A stretch of 64,000 nt of DNA from Paraburkholderia saeva (GTDB lineage: Bacteria > Pseudomonadota > Gammaproteobacteria > Burkholderiales > Burkholderiaceae), in the NCBI RefSeq assembly GCF_907164555.1, contig NZ_CAJQZC010000006.1, positions 248,001 to 312,000 of the forward strand. The letters are read 5' to 3'. Below, in pieces: positions 54,476 to 62,971 of the stretch. The notes under the pieces are model-generated. The model was given only the letters and a program-made list of their open reading frames with translations, made no database searches and was not told the DNA's origin. How positions within the stretch are numbered: the first letter of the stretch is position 1; every line of letters starts with the position of its first letter. Position numbers and translations under genes: made by a program.

Positions 54476-55837
54476 CTACGGTCGTGCCGGTGCGACCTGA
54501 GGCGTGCGCAGTGGCTGCTGCGGCGGCGCCCCGCTCGCCGCGGAAACCAGCAATGCGTTGACGCTCGCCACTTCGTCGAATGTGAGTGCGGCCGTCGCGG
54601 CCTTTAACTGCAGCAGCGCCAGAACCGTCTCGTAGCGCGCGCGGATCAGGTCGCGCCGGCTTGCGTAGAAGGTATCGGCTGCACGCAGCACGTCGGTGCT
54701 CTCGCGGCTGCCCACCTTGTATCCGATCTGGGTCGCGGCCAGTGCGGCGTTCGACGTCCGCACGAGCCGCACCAGCGCCTCGACACGCGCAGCACCGGAG
54801 CGCAGGCGTGTCCAGTTTTCGCGCGCGCTTGCGCCAGCCTGCCGGACCGCCAGGGTCAGCTCGTCCTGCGCCTTGTCCTCCAGAGCGACCGTCTCGTCGA
54901 CGCGTGCCTCCGTTTCGCCGCCCTCAAAAAACGGAATACTCACCGACAGCATCGCCGTCGTCGTTGTCGTCGGGCGCGAGTAGCCAGAGCCGGCGCCCGC
55001 CGGCGTATGGCTCGCCGTGATGTTGGCCGTCGGCAGATGCGCAGCGCGCGCCTTTTCGACTTCGAGTTTTGCGATGCGCCAGTCGATCTGCTTCAACTGC
55101 ACCTGGTAGTCGTGTGCCTGCGCCTGATTGGCCCACGCGTCGATGTCGTCCGGTTCGACCCGTGGCATCGCGACAGAGTCGGCCAGCCGCGAGAGCGCCG
55201 CAAAGGGCTGGCCGGTCATCTGCTCCAGCGCGAGCCGGCTCAGTTGCAGCGTGTTTTCGGCATCCTGTTGTTGCAGGTGCGCCTGCAGCACGCCTGACTC
55301 GGCTTCGCGAAGATCGATCACGGTCGCATCGCCAGCCTGCTGCCGGCGATGCAGCTGCGCCAGATGCGTATCCAGCGCCGCAGCATAGTCGTTCGCCCGT
55401 GCGAGTTCATCCTCGGCGGCGAGTTCGTCGAAATAGGCGCGCGCGGCCTTCAGGATCGACGCCTGCTGCGCCCGCGCGACTTCGGTGGCGCCGCGTGCTT
55501 CGACGAAGTCTGCCTGCTGGTACGTCGTCCAGCGGCTCCAGTCGAACACCGGCTGAGTCAGGCTCACCGTCCAGCCGTTCTGCCAGTACGAGGTGGTCGG
55601 GAAGTCCTCGGTAGCGATGCGGTTGTACGCGCGTCCCCAGCCACCCTCCACGCGCGGCAACAGCTGCGCACGCGCCTTCGGTACCGCTTGATGCGCAGCG
55701 CGTGCGCCCGCGCGGGACGCTGCCAGTTCCGCATCGTGATCGGCAGTCTGCTCGACAACGGTTAGCAGATCGGCCGCGTGTGCACACCGGGCGCCTGCAA
55801 CGATCATCAACGCGACCAGCACCTTGCGCTTATTCAT
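54476..55837 (-). CDS. TolC family outer-membrane efflux protein
   Basis: This encodes 453 residues with a signal peptide ending RCAHAAD near 22. It has two repeats of the TolC/OEP helical hairpin: AYFDELAAEDELARANDYAA with VIDLREAESGVLQAHLQQQD in the first half, and WTRLRSGAARVEALVRLVRT with QIGYKVGSRESTDVLRAADT in the second. Its start overlaps the end of the ABC transporter gene by eight bases. It is the outer-membrane channel of the tripartite exporter encoded upstream. Confidence 0.92.
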   Translation of the reverse strand: MNKRKVLVALMIVAGARCAHAADLLTVVEQTADHDAELAASRAGARAAHQAVPKARAQLLPRVEGGWGRAYNRIATEDFPTTSYWQNGWTVSLTQPVFDWSRWTTYQQADFVEARGATEVARAQQASILKAARAYFDELAAEDELARANDYAAALDTHLAQLHRRQQAGDATVIDLREAESGVLQAHLQQQDAENTLQLSRLALEQMTGQPFAALSRLADSVAMPRVEPDDIDAWANQAQAHDYQVQLKQIDWRIAKLEVEKARAAHLPTANITASHTPAGAGSGYSRPTTTTTAMLSVSIPFFEGGETEARVDETVALEDKAQDELTLAVRQAGASARENWTRLRSGAARVEALVRLVRTSNAALAATQIGYKVGSRESTDVLRAADTFYASRRDLIRARYETVLALLQLKAATAALTFDEVASVNALLVSAASGAPPQQPLRTPQVAPARP

Positions 55838-57947
55838 GGGTGAGCACCTCGATACGCGCGTCGTGACAATCCAGATCGCGCACCAGCACGCCCTCGACCA
55901 GCCGGTAACGCACATCGAATGCCGATGCGAGCGACATATCGTGCGTGATCACGACGATGGTGCGATCGAGCCGCTGCAGCAACGCGACGATATGCTGGAC
56001 CGAAACGGGATCGAGATTCGACGTCGGTTCATCGAGCAGCAACAGTTCGCGCGGCTGGTACAGCGCGCGCGCCAGCAGCAGACGTTGCCGCTGCCCGGCG
56101 GAAATATTGGCAATAGTGTCGCTGATCACCGTGCGCGTGCGCATCGGCAGACGCATCACGTCAGGCAGCAAGCCAACGTCGTCGAGCAGCGCGTGAATGC
56201 GTGCTTCATCGGCGTTGCCCGCGAAAAGCGAAATGTTTTCGGCAATCGAGCCGTGCAGGATCAGGTCGCCCTGACGCATATGCACGGCGTGCCGCCGGAT
56301 TTCGTCGACGGTCAGATTCGGCCACGCGATGCCATTCAGCGTGATCTGTCCTTCCTGCAACGGTTCGGCCGCGGCGAGCAGTTTGAACAGCGTCGACTTG
56401 CCGCTGCCGGACGAGCCGATGATCACGATCCTGTCGCCCCTGTTGATCGTGAGACTGGCGCCCTTCAGCACGGGCTGGTCCGACACGCCATAGCGAAACG
56501 TCACGTCGCGCACATCGATCTGCTCGAACGTGCGGACCTCGACGGTTCGATGGATATCGCTTGCGGGCGTGTAGCGCTCGCCTTCGCAATCGACGATATC
56601 GCCCACGCGCGCGACCGGCACGCTCAACATGAAGTACTCGAACAACGCGTTGATCGACGCGGCGAACCGCTCGGACAACAGCGACTTGTAGATCAGGAAC
56701 GAATAGAACACGCCGACCGAGATCGCGCCGCCCAGCATCAACCGTGCCGCGAACCAGGTGATCGCGATCATGTCGGCGTAGTTCACGAGCTTGAGAATGG
56801 CATCACGCGCGCTCGCGAGACGGCCGCCATGAACGAGCGCGGCAATATAGGCGCGGTACTTCGCCATGAACATCGCGGTGCGGCGCGTTTCGCCCTGCGC
56901 GAGCTTGATGAGCGACGCGGCGCGGATCGTCTCGATCAACGTGTCGTCGCAGCGCGCGGATTCCTCGAGCACGAGTGCGTGCGTGTCACGCATCCCCGCG
57001 AAGAGTGCATACGAGATCACGACGTAGAACGCAAAAACCAGCAGCGCGATCGCGGTCAGCTGCAGGCTTTGCACGAGCATCAACGCAAGCGCGAGCACGC
57101 CGACAATCACGTTGATGCCCAGTGAAATCATCGTGCGCGTGGCGAAGATGCTGATTTCATCCTGTGCCTTGACCCGCGCGAACAGATCGCCCACGTGACG
57201 CTTTTCGAAGTACGACACCGGATTGCGCAGCAGATGCGCGAGTATCCCTTCGGTCATGTTCATCTGCACGAAGCCGTGCAGCAGCTCGACGAGATATGTC
57301 TGCACGTAATGGCTCAGTGCGCCCGTGACGAAGATCGCGCTGAACGTCAGGATCAGTACGTTGAGCAGATTCAGGTTATCGGCGGCAACCACGTCGTCGA
57401 GCACGAGGTTGCCGAGATACGGCATCGCCAGAATCGCAAACTGGCTGCCGAGCGCGACGAACATCACTTTCGCGATCTGCGCCTTGAGTTGCGGATTGAG
57501 CGCACGCACGCGGGCAAGCGCCGCAGGCACGCGCGAGCGGCTGCGTACGCGCGGCATCGACGGCGTGGGCGCACATTCGAGCAGATAACCGGACACGCTC
57601 GCCATGAACGTTTCCATCGATATACGTCGCCGGCCGCTCGCTGGATCGATCACCTGCACATAGCCGCGCCCGGACTTTTCGAAGACGACGAAATGCGCGC
57701 CGCCAAAATGGAGTATTGAGCCACGCCTGACGGTGGGCAGATCGGCGATATCGAAGCGGTACGCCTGCACGGCAAGACCGAATTCGACCGCGACGTCATA
57801 CAGGTCCATCAGCGACAGACCATTCGACGAGATCGGCCTGAACGTCTGAAGCTCGCGCACTTCCGTCGCGCGGCCAAAGTGCGAGAGCACCATCGCGAGA
57901 CAGGCGTAGCCGCATTCGGCCACTTCGTTTTGATAGATCGCGCGCAC
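55830..57947 (-). CDS. Peptidase-domain ABC exporter (C39-TMD-NBD)
   Basis: This encodes 705 residues from a GTG after GAGGGG. The N-terminal C39 peptidase has catalytic Cys12 (NEVAECGYACLAMVLSHFG), His85 (GGAHFVVFEK) and Asp101 (VIDPASG). The transmembrane domain covers about 150-430. The nucleotide-binding domain has Walker A GSSGSGKST, signature ISAGQRQRLLLARAL and Walker B LLLLDEPTSNLD. Such PCAT exporters cut the leader after a double glycine and export the core peptide. The substrate is most likely the 41-residue protein encoded at the head of this operon. It starts two bases after the HlyD-type gene. Confidence 0.95.
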   Translation of the reverse strand: MRAIYQNEVAECGYACLAMVLSHFGRATEVRELQTFRPISSNGLSLMDLYDVAVEFGLAVQAYRFDIADLPTVRRGSILHFGGAHFVVFEKSGRGYVQVIDPASGRRRISMETFMASVSGYLLECAPTPSMPRVRSRSRVPAALARVRALNPQLKAQIAKVMFVALGSQFAILAMPYLGNLVLDDVVAADNLNLLNVLILTFSAIFVTGALSHYVQTYLVELLHGFVQMNMTEGILAHLLRNPVSYFEKRHVGDLFARVKAQDEISIFATRTMISLGINVIVGVLALALMLVQSLQLTAIALLVFAFYVVISYALFAGMRDTHALVLEESARCDDTLIETIRAASLIKLAQGETRRTAMFMAKYRAYIAALVHGGRLASARDAILKLVNYADMIAITWFAARLMLGGAISVGVFYSFLIYKSLLSERFAASINALFEYFMLSVPVARVGDIVDCEGERYTPASDIHRTVEVRTFEQIDVRDVTFRYGVSDQPVLKGASLTINRGDRIVIIGSSGSGKSTLFKLLAAAEPLQEGQITLNGIAWPNLTVDEIRRHAVHMRQGDLILHGSIAENISLFAGNADEARIHALLDDVGLLPDVMRLPMRTRTVISDTIANISAGQRQRLLLARALYQPRELLLLDEPTSNLDPVSVQHIVALLQRLDRTIVVITHDMSLASAFDVRYRLVEGVLVRDLDCHDARIEVLTHE

Positions 57948-57949
57948 GG

Positions 57950-59146
57950 TTATCCCCTCAGCATGCGGAAGAACGGCGCCAGCACCCATTCGGCAATCGT
58001 CCGGCGCTCGATCACGATGCTCGCGGTCGCTGACATGCCGGGCAGGATCTCGAAGTGCTGCCGCTCGAAGTCAAAGGTGTGGCCACGCAACGTGGCCCAC
58101 GCCATGTAGTCGCCTTCCGGTGCCCGCGGCTCCGATGCGCCCGAAGGCGGCGACATCGGCGAGCGCACCGTCGTGCGCGAGATCGAATCGATGCGCGCTT
58201 CGTAGCTGCCGAATTTCGCATACGGAAACGCGTCGAACTTGAGCCGCACGATCTGCCCTTCGCGCACAAAACCGCGTCGACGCGAAGGAATGCGCAGCGC
58301 AGCGCGCAACGTGCCGCCTTCACCGGTCACGATGACGAGCGCCACATCGGACGCCGCAAGCGTGCGGCCCGCCACCAGTCCCGAAAACGACACCGTGCCT
58401 GCGCGCGGCGCGGAGATCGTCATGTTTTGCCGGTTCTGCTCGAAGCGCACACGGATGTCCTGAAGATCGCGCGCATGCCGCGCGTCGAGTTCTTTCAGCT
58501 GCGCGTCGATTTCCGTCTGCGCGCTTCTTGCCGTACCGAGTTCCGCCACGAGTTGTTGCCGCCGCGCCGTGCTCTGCGCGACCACGACTTTTGCCTGATG
58601 CGTGTCAGCCTTCGCCTGTTCGATGCGATCGGCCGTCACGTACTCGGACACCGACTCGAGCCGCGTCAGCTTGTGCGCCGATTCGTCGACGAGTTGCCGG
58701 TTCTGCGCCAGTTGCTCGTCGAGTGCGGACATTTCCGCGCGACGGCTGGCTTCGGTCAATTGCGACGTCTCACGCTGCGCGGACAGTTCCGCCCTGCGCT
58801 GGCGATACTGCGCCTCAGTCGAGGCGATCTGTTCGTCGCGCATGTGCTCGTCGAACGCGGGACGCTGCCGCCCATCGCTCGCGAGCGAAAGATCACGTTC
58901 GAGCCGGAAGAGCGGCGCACCTGGCGCAACCCACTCGCCCTGATGGACGTAGATATCCGCGACGAGGCCTTCAATGCCCTGAATCTTGATTTCCGACGGC
59001 GACACGATCTCCGCGCGCACGTCCTGTTTCAGTTCGACTTCGTGGAAAAACGCGAACGCCGTCGCGACGGTCACGAGCGCCGACGTCGCATAGGCGATCC
59101 AGCGCCATGAGACGTCCTTGAATTGCGGAAGATCGATGGGTTCCAT
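57950..59146 (-). CDS. HlyD-type membrane fusion protein
   Basis: This encodes 398 residues. A single membrane anchor (YATSALVTVATAFAFFHEVE) starts at about residue 17. A lipoyl/biotinyl half-motif (IVSPSEIKIQGIEGLVADIY) is followed by HQGEWVAPGAPLFRLE. A long coiled coil of about 90-220 residues carries many Gln/Glu/Arg (QYRQRRAELSAQRETSQLTE), and the second half-motif is MTISAPRAGTVSFSGLVAGR. It bridges the ABC exporter and the TolC-type channel. Confidence 0.92.
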   Translation of the reverse strand: MEPIDLPQFKDVSWRWIAYATSALVTVATAFAFFHEVELKQDVRAEIVSPSEIKIQGIEGLVADIYVHQGEWVAPGAPLFRLERDLSLASDGRQRPAFDEHMRDEQIASTEAQYRQRRAELSAQRETSQLTEASRRAEMSALDEQLAQNRQLVDESAHKLTRLESVSEYVTADRIEQAKADTHQAKVVVAQSTARRQQLVAELGTARSAQTEIDAQLKELDARHARDLQDIRVRFEQNRQNMTISAPRAGTVSFSGLVAGRTLAASDVALVIVTGEGGTLRAALRIPSRRRGFVREGQIVRLKFDAFPYAKFGSYEARIDSISRTTVRSPMSPPSGASEPRAPEGDYMAWATLRGHTFDFERQHFEILPGMSATASIVIERRTIAEWVLAPFFRMLRG

Positions 59147-59240
59147 AACCTGTGTGTGCGGGCTGCCGGCTGCCTTCACGCGTGCGGCATGCGTGCGGCA
59201 CGGGCGCAGCAGGACAGCGCAACGAAAAAACGGCGTGCGC

Positions 59241-60200
59241 CTAGCGCGTTGGCGCGAAGGCGTACATCGACGGATTGATCGCGACGAGCGAGTGCGTGAA
59301 GTTGTCGATGAGCGCGCTCTCGATATATCCGGCGAGGTGCTGCGGCGCGCCCTGCCCGGCCAGCGCCAGCGGTTCGAACAATTCCGCGCTAAAGCGACCC
59401 GCTTCGAAACGTAGATAGAACGGCAGCAGGGTCGCGTCGAACTGCGTCCCGAGACGAAACACGCCGTTGTGAATCCGCGCAGGGCGCCCAAACATCGACA
59501 CGCCCACGGTTTCCATCGGATAGCGGTGCAACGCGAATGGCGGCACGTCGGCGAACAGCACCGCGACACCCGTACGTCTCAGCGCACGCGCAACGCGCAG
59601 CCCAAGCCCGTTGCGATCGCCATCGCCGTAGGTGTAGAGCACGTCGACGCCCGGGATCAGCACGTCGTCATCGCCATACGTGTCCCGCGGCACCGCCGAG
59701 ACGACAGCAATCGACTCGAGACCCAGCGCGGCGCGCAATGCGTCGATCACATAGATGTTCGCGTACTGCGACACGTAGTGAAACGGTGAGACGATGACCG
59801 GACGTTTCGGGTCGATTGCCTTCAGACGGCGGATCTCGCCTGCGAGCCGCGCAGCCACTGCGTGAAGGTCGGGCCACACTTCCACGCCGCGCGACAGCCT
59901 GCCGTAGTAGATACGCTGATCGATCAGACGCTCGCGCGCACTGCTCGCGGCGACGCGTCGGGCATCGAACGGCGCAGACCCGAGCACATCGCGGCCGATG
60001 TCGCAACGCATCGCGCCATGACAGCGCGCACGCGCGTCGACGAGGCCGCGTACGCGCGACCTGGCTGAGGCAAGCGGCTCAATCGCTCCCGCCGGAATCC
60101 GCGCCATCAGCGCGCCGCGTAGATAAAGCGGCCAGCGCCCGATGCTGTTGCGCAGCGCAGCCCGTAGTCTCGCTGCGGCGTCATGCGACCCGATATTCAT
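59241..60200 (-). CDS. Lysophospholipid/lipid A acyltransferase-like protein of the peptide-export operon
   Basis: This encodes 319 residues with no clear signal. The region 133-262 has an LPLAT-like layout: RPVIVSPFHYVSQYANIYVI near 133-152, GVAVLFADVPPFALHRYPM near 211-229, and VSMFGRPARIHNGVFRLGTQ followed by FDATLLPFY near 235-262, a pattern close to LpxL/HtrB proteins. The usual His-X4-Asp/Glu catalytic pair is not intact: after His141 the fifth residue is Tyr. The gene sits between the small precursor and the exporter genes, so it could acylate or otherwise modify that peptide. Function is inference; a relic or non-enzymatic role is possible. Confidence 0.6.
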   Translation of the reverse strand: MNIGSHDAAARLRAALRNSIGRWPLYLRGALMARIPAGAIEPLASARSRVRGLVDARARCHGAMRCDIGRDVLGSAPFDARRVAASSARERLIDQRIYYGRLSRGVEVWPDLHAVAARLAGEIRRLKAIDPKRPVIVSPFHYVSQYANIYVIDALRAALGLESIAVVSAVPRDTYGDDDVLIPGVDVLYTYGDGDRNGLGLRVARALRRTGVAVLFADVPPFALHRYPMETVGVSMFGRPARIHNGVFRLGTQFDATLLPFYLRFEAGRFSAELFEPLALAGQGAPQHLAGYIESALIDNFTHSLVAINPSMYAFAPTR

Positions 60201-60226
60201 TGACGTATGAAGCGCGCCAACATGAA

Positions 60227-60248
60227 GACGGCCCCTTGCGGGGCCGTC
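60227..60248 (-). other. Intercistronic hairpin after the precursor gene
   Basis: GACGGCCCC (60227-60235) and GGGGCCGTC (60240-60248) pair perfectly around TTGC. The minus strand continues without a T-run, so it is not a normal terminator. It lies between the stop of the 41-residue ORF (60267) and the acyltransferase-like start (60200). Confidence 0.75.
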
Positions 60249-60266
60249 CTGTCAGCTAGCCGATAC

Positions 60267-60392
60267 TCAGGCTACCGGCTTCGTCGCTGCCGGTTTTGCT
60301 GCCGTCTTGGCAGGTGCCGGCGCCGAGCAACACTTGCAGCAACCACCAGCGACAGCTGCCTTGGCCAGTTCGGTACGTTCGATCTTTTGCAT
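60267..60392 (-). CDS. Small double-glycine peptide precursor with CCKCC core
   Basis: This is a 41-codon minus-strand ORF with a TGAGGT ribosome site seven bases upstream of its ATG. It reads leader MQKIERTELAKAAVAGG (residues 1-17), then CCKCC (18-22), then SAPAPAKTAAKPAATKPVA. The GG at 16-17 and Val at -4 fit cleavage by a C39 peptidase, though the Glu-Leu pair sits two residues further from the cut than usual. It heads an operon with an acyltransferase-like protein, HlyD, a C39-ABC exporter and a TolC-type protein. Four Cys in five residues suggest disulfides, thioether/lipid attachment or metal binding. I do not recognise a named family. Confidence 0.8.
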   Translation of the reverse strand: MQKIERTELAKAAVAGGCCKCCSAPAPAKTAAKPAATKPVA

Positions 60393-60934
60393 TTCAGTTA
60401 CCTCATTGATGACTGGTTATTTTATTTTGCCCGAGCGGATAATCCCCTCTAGCGACGCGAATCATAGCCCGAAGTTTTTTTAATATAAAATTCGATGACG
60501 ATTATTTACATCGACCCACCCAGGTTTAAACAGGGGATGGAAAATGCCCCGTCGCGTTAAATCCGGACGAATTCCTTGCATTGGCGAACTCACGTACGCA
60601 GCCTACCGGTCGGGCCGTCGTGCCCTGGCGACGGCACACGCATGACAACCCCCTTACCGGGCACCAAAACAAGCTGACCATAAAATCAGAAAGCCGGACT
60701 CGATCAAGTCGATCGATTATTTATTCAGAATAATAAATTTGAATTAAACTACGCCGACGCAGAAAATCCCTACACAGAAAACCGAATTCCCCGACACGCG
60801 ATATAAAAATCCAGGCGTGCGGAATAATCCCCAACCCGCGTCCGTTTATCGAAAGCACACGACGCTTTCGTCATGTGCGCTTCGCGCTGAGCGCCTAAAC
60901 TCAATCACAGAACGTCCACAAAGGAGATCACATC
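60393..60934. other. AT-rich intergenic region between peptide operon and COG4315 gene
   Basis: These 542 bp are clearly richer in A/T than the flanks, especially at 60470-60530 and 60700-60760. On the minus strand a TATGAT -10-like box lies 16-17 bp behind a TTTATA element before the precursor gene. On the plus strand a GGAAT (60821) and CGTTT (60843) pair resembles an ECF-type promoter, 88 bp before the COG4315 gene. I see no credible gene inside. Confidence 0.5.
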
Positions 60935-61294
60935 ATGCGCAAGACGATGCTTTTACTCGCCCTTCTCGCGATCCAGCAAAGTGCTTTCGCCGAAATGCCT
61001 AAAACCGTCGATGGCCGTTTCGTCGATGAAAACGGGATGACGCTCTACACGTTCGACAAGGACACGACGCCTGGCAAAAGCGCCTGTTCGGGCGGTTGCG
61101 CAACGGCGTGGCCGGCCGCGATGGCGGACTCGTACGACAAGCCTTCGGGCGACTGGACGGTGATTCCGTCAGCCGATGGCAAGAAACAGTGGGCGTATAA
61201 AGGCAAGCCGGTGTATCGCTTCGCGAAGGACACCAAGGCGGGAGACATGAACGGCGATGGTTTCAAGGACATGTGGCACACGGCGAAGCCGTGA
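60935..61294 (+). CDS. COG4315-type small secreted protein
   Basis: This encodes 119 residues after an AAGGAG site. A signal peptide ends SAFAE near residue 20. Two copies of the Yx(F/W/Y)xxD motif are present (LYTFDKD near 37, VYRFAKD near 96), with a CSGGCATAWP cysteine pair. COG4315 proteins of this type are periplasmic with unknown function. There is no lipobox. It is divergent from the peptide-export operon. Confidence 0.8.
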   Translation: MRKTMLLLALLAIQQSAFAEMPKTVDGRFVDENGMTLYTFDKDTTPGKSACSGGCATAWPAAMADSYDKPSGDWTVIPSADGKKQWAYKGKPVYRFAKDTKAGDMNGDGFKDMWHTAKP

Positions 61295-61371
61295 TGCGGC
61301 CTGAAGCAGGCTGAAGGGATCAGTCTGGTTACACACGCCGCGGACGCGCAGGTTCGCGGCGTCGCACCACA

Positions 61372-61638
61372 TCACTCGTCTTCAGGGCACTGCAGGTTGC
61401 AGCCGTTCGGATCGCCGAGGTCGCCCTTCTTGCGACGCGCCGACGGATCGCCCTTCTGATACTTCTTCGAAGGTGCCGAAGCGGCGAACGGCATCTGCGG
61501 ATGCTCCTTCAGACGGAACTCGTCCTGCAGGATGCCGCCCGGCACGCCTGGCGAATTCTGCGCGAACGCGATCGAAACAGTACCGAAGAGTGCGCCGGCG
61601 GAGATCGCGGCAGCGCACACATTGATCAGGAATTTCAT
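61372..61638 (-). CDS. Small hypothetical secreted protein
   Basis: This encodes 88 residues. A signal peptide (MKFLINVCAAAISAGALFGT... ending AFAQ) is followed by a charged, Pro/Lys-rich mature part and a C-terminus with two Cys (NGCNLQCPEDE). No family recognised. It converges on the COG4315 gene. Confidence 0.6.
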   Translation of the reverse strand: MKFLINVCAAAISAGALFGTVSIAFAQNSPGVPGGILQDEFRLKEHPQMPFAASAPSKKYQKGDPSARRKKGDLGDPNGCNLQCPEDE

Positions 61639-61748
61639 AGGGATCCGGCGCAGTGTGATACGCGCGTAAAGCGAAGTGCGAAGCTTAGAGAGTATCGCAA
61701 TCCGCGCGGCGGTGCAGCGCCCGCGGGCGCTGCATATGTTACGCGCGC

Positions 61749-62828
61749 TTACGCCACCGCACCGCCAAGGCCCGTGTCGAGATCGAAGACTTCGCCGCAG
61801 TGCAGCGGATCATAGCCTTCCAGCCGCGCGACACTCTCGTGAAATGCGCCGCTACGCAGCAGTGCGACCACCGCGGCAAGCGGCGCGCGCTCCAGCGCCT
61901 GCCGCTCGCACGCGAAGTAATAGTCTTCGTCGACCACGGGCACGAAGTCGAGCCCGAAATGATGCGCAGCCGGCTCCACACCGAAGCCCACGTCGGCCAT
62001 GCCGCTCGCAACGAACGCCGCAATCGCCGAGTGCGTCAGTTCCGCCGACGCATAGCCGTTCACGCGGTCCGGATCGATATCGATGCGCCGCAACGCGAGA
62101 TCGAGCAGCATGCGCGTGCCCGACCCTGGCTGACGGTTGACGAAGCGGATGTCGTCGCGCCTCAGATCGGCGAGGCCCGCGATTTCTTTCGGGTTGCCCT
62201 TCGCGAGAAAGAGCCCCTGCTTGCGTTGCGTGAGATGCACGAGCACGTGGCGCTGCGGATCGAGCCAGTGTCGATAGACATCCGCGCACGCTTCGCGAAA
62301 TTCGCCGCGCGGCAGGTGAAAGCCCGCCAGGTCACATTCGCCGCGCGCAAGCGCCGTCACCGATTCACCACTGTCGCGGTATTTGATTTCGACGCCGATA
62401 TCGCGCGTCACCAGCTCGGTCACGAGCGCCGCGACCGCGTAGCCGTGCGATGCGTAAATCCGGACGTTGTCGGTCGGTGGCGCAAGCCAGCGGTTCAGGT
62501 CGCTCGCGACTTCGCTCGCCAGCGCCTGCATGTTGCCGTCGAGCCGCTCGCCACACAGACGCTGTGCACGCAGCACCGCCAGCCCCAGCTCGGAGAGCAC
62601 CGAGCCGCGGCCGCGCTCCTTGGCGATCAACGCGCCGCCCAGCCGCTCCTCGATGGCGCGCAGTAAACCCCACGCATGACGGTAGGACAAACCCTTAAGC
62701 GTGGCGGCCTGCGAAATGCTGCCGGATTCGTTGACGAGCGAGAGAAGCGGCACAACGTCCGTCAGACTGGCCTCCCGGCCGTCCTGATCGCGCACCACGA
62801 GTTGTGCCTGACATTCGATCTTGATCAT
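61749..62828 (-). CDS. fdsR: FdsR-type regulator of formate dehydrogenase (ModE-like HTH plus periplasmic-binding-type domain)
   Basis: This encodes 359 residues. The N-terminal winged helix resembles ModE/LysR (VVPLLSLVNESGSISQAATLKGLSYRHAWGLL). Residues about 120-350 form a type 2 periplasmic-binding fold (VRIYASHGYAVAALVTELVT, ECDLAGFHLPRGEF, FVNRQPGSGTRMLLDL and SGMADVGFGVEP), like molybdate- or formate-sensing regulators. The gene is divergent from fdsG, the place of FdsR in Cupriavidus. Confidence 0.82.
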   Translation of the reverse strand: MIKIECQAQLVVRDQDGREASLTDVVPLLSLVNESGSISQAATLKGLSYRHAWGLLRAIEERLGGALIAKERGRGSVLSELGLAVLRAQRLCGERLDGNMQALASEVASDLNRWLAPPTDNVRIYASHGYAVAALVTELVTRDIGVEIKYRDSGESVTALARGECDLAGFHLPRGEFREACADVYRHWLDPQRHVLVHLTQRKQGLFLAKGNPKEIAGLADLRRDDIRFVNRQPGSGTRMLLDLALRRIDIDPDRVNGYASAELTHSAIAAFVASGMADVGFGVEPAAHHFGLDFVPVVDEDYYFACERQALERAPLAAVVALLRSGAFHESVARLEGYDPLHCGEVFDLDTGLGGAVA

Positions 62829-62971
62829 GAGTTCATATATGTAACGATATTTCCTATTGCGGCAGACGGGTTGTCCACCTATCTTTCTACTCAGATATAC
62901 CAGATACACAAAAGCATAGATGCACACATTATGAATCACAAGTGCATATTTGACTTTGGAGGAGCCCCCAC
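62829..62971. promoter_or_regulatory. fdsR-fdsG intergenic regulatory region
   Basis: These 143 bp lie between divergent starts and hold an inverted repeat ATGCAC (62920-62925) / GTGCAT (62942-62947), plus AT-rich steps such as CATATATGTAACGATAT near the fdsR start. They are candidate sites for FdsR. Confidence 0.4.

Noticed and set aside
60480..60581. A 33-codon minus-strand ORF upstream of the double-glycine precursor
   Set aside because: No ribosome site, no leader-like GG, and composition matches random AT-rich sequence.
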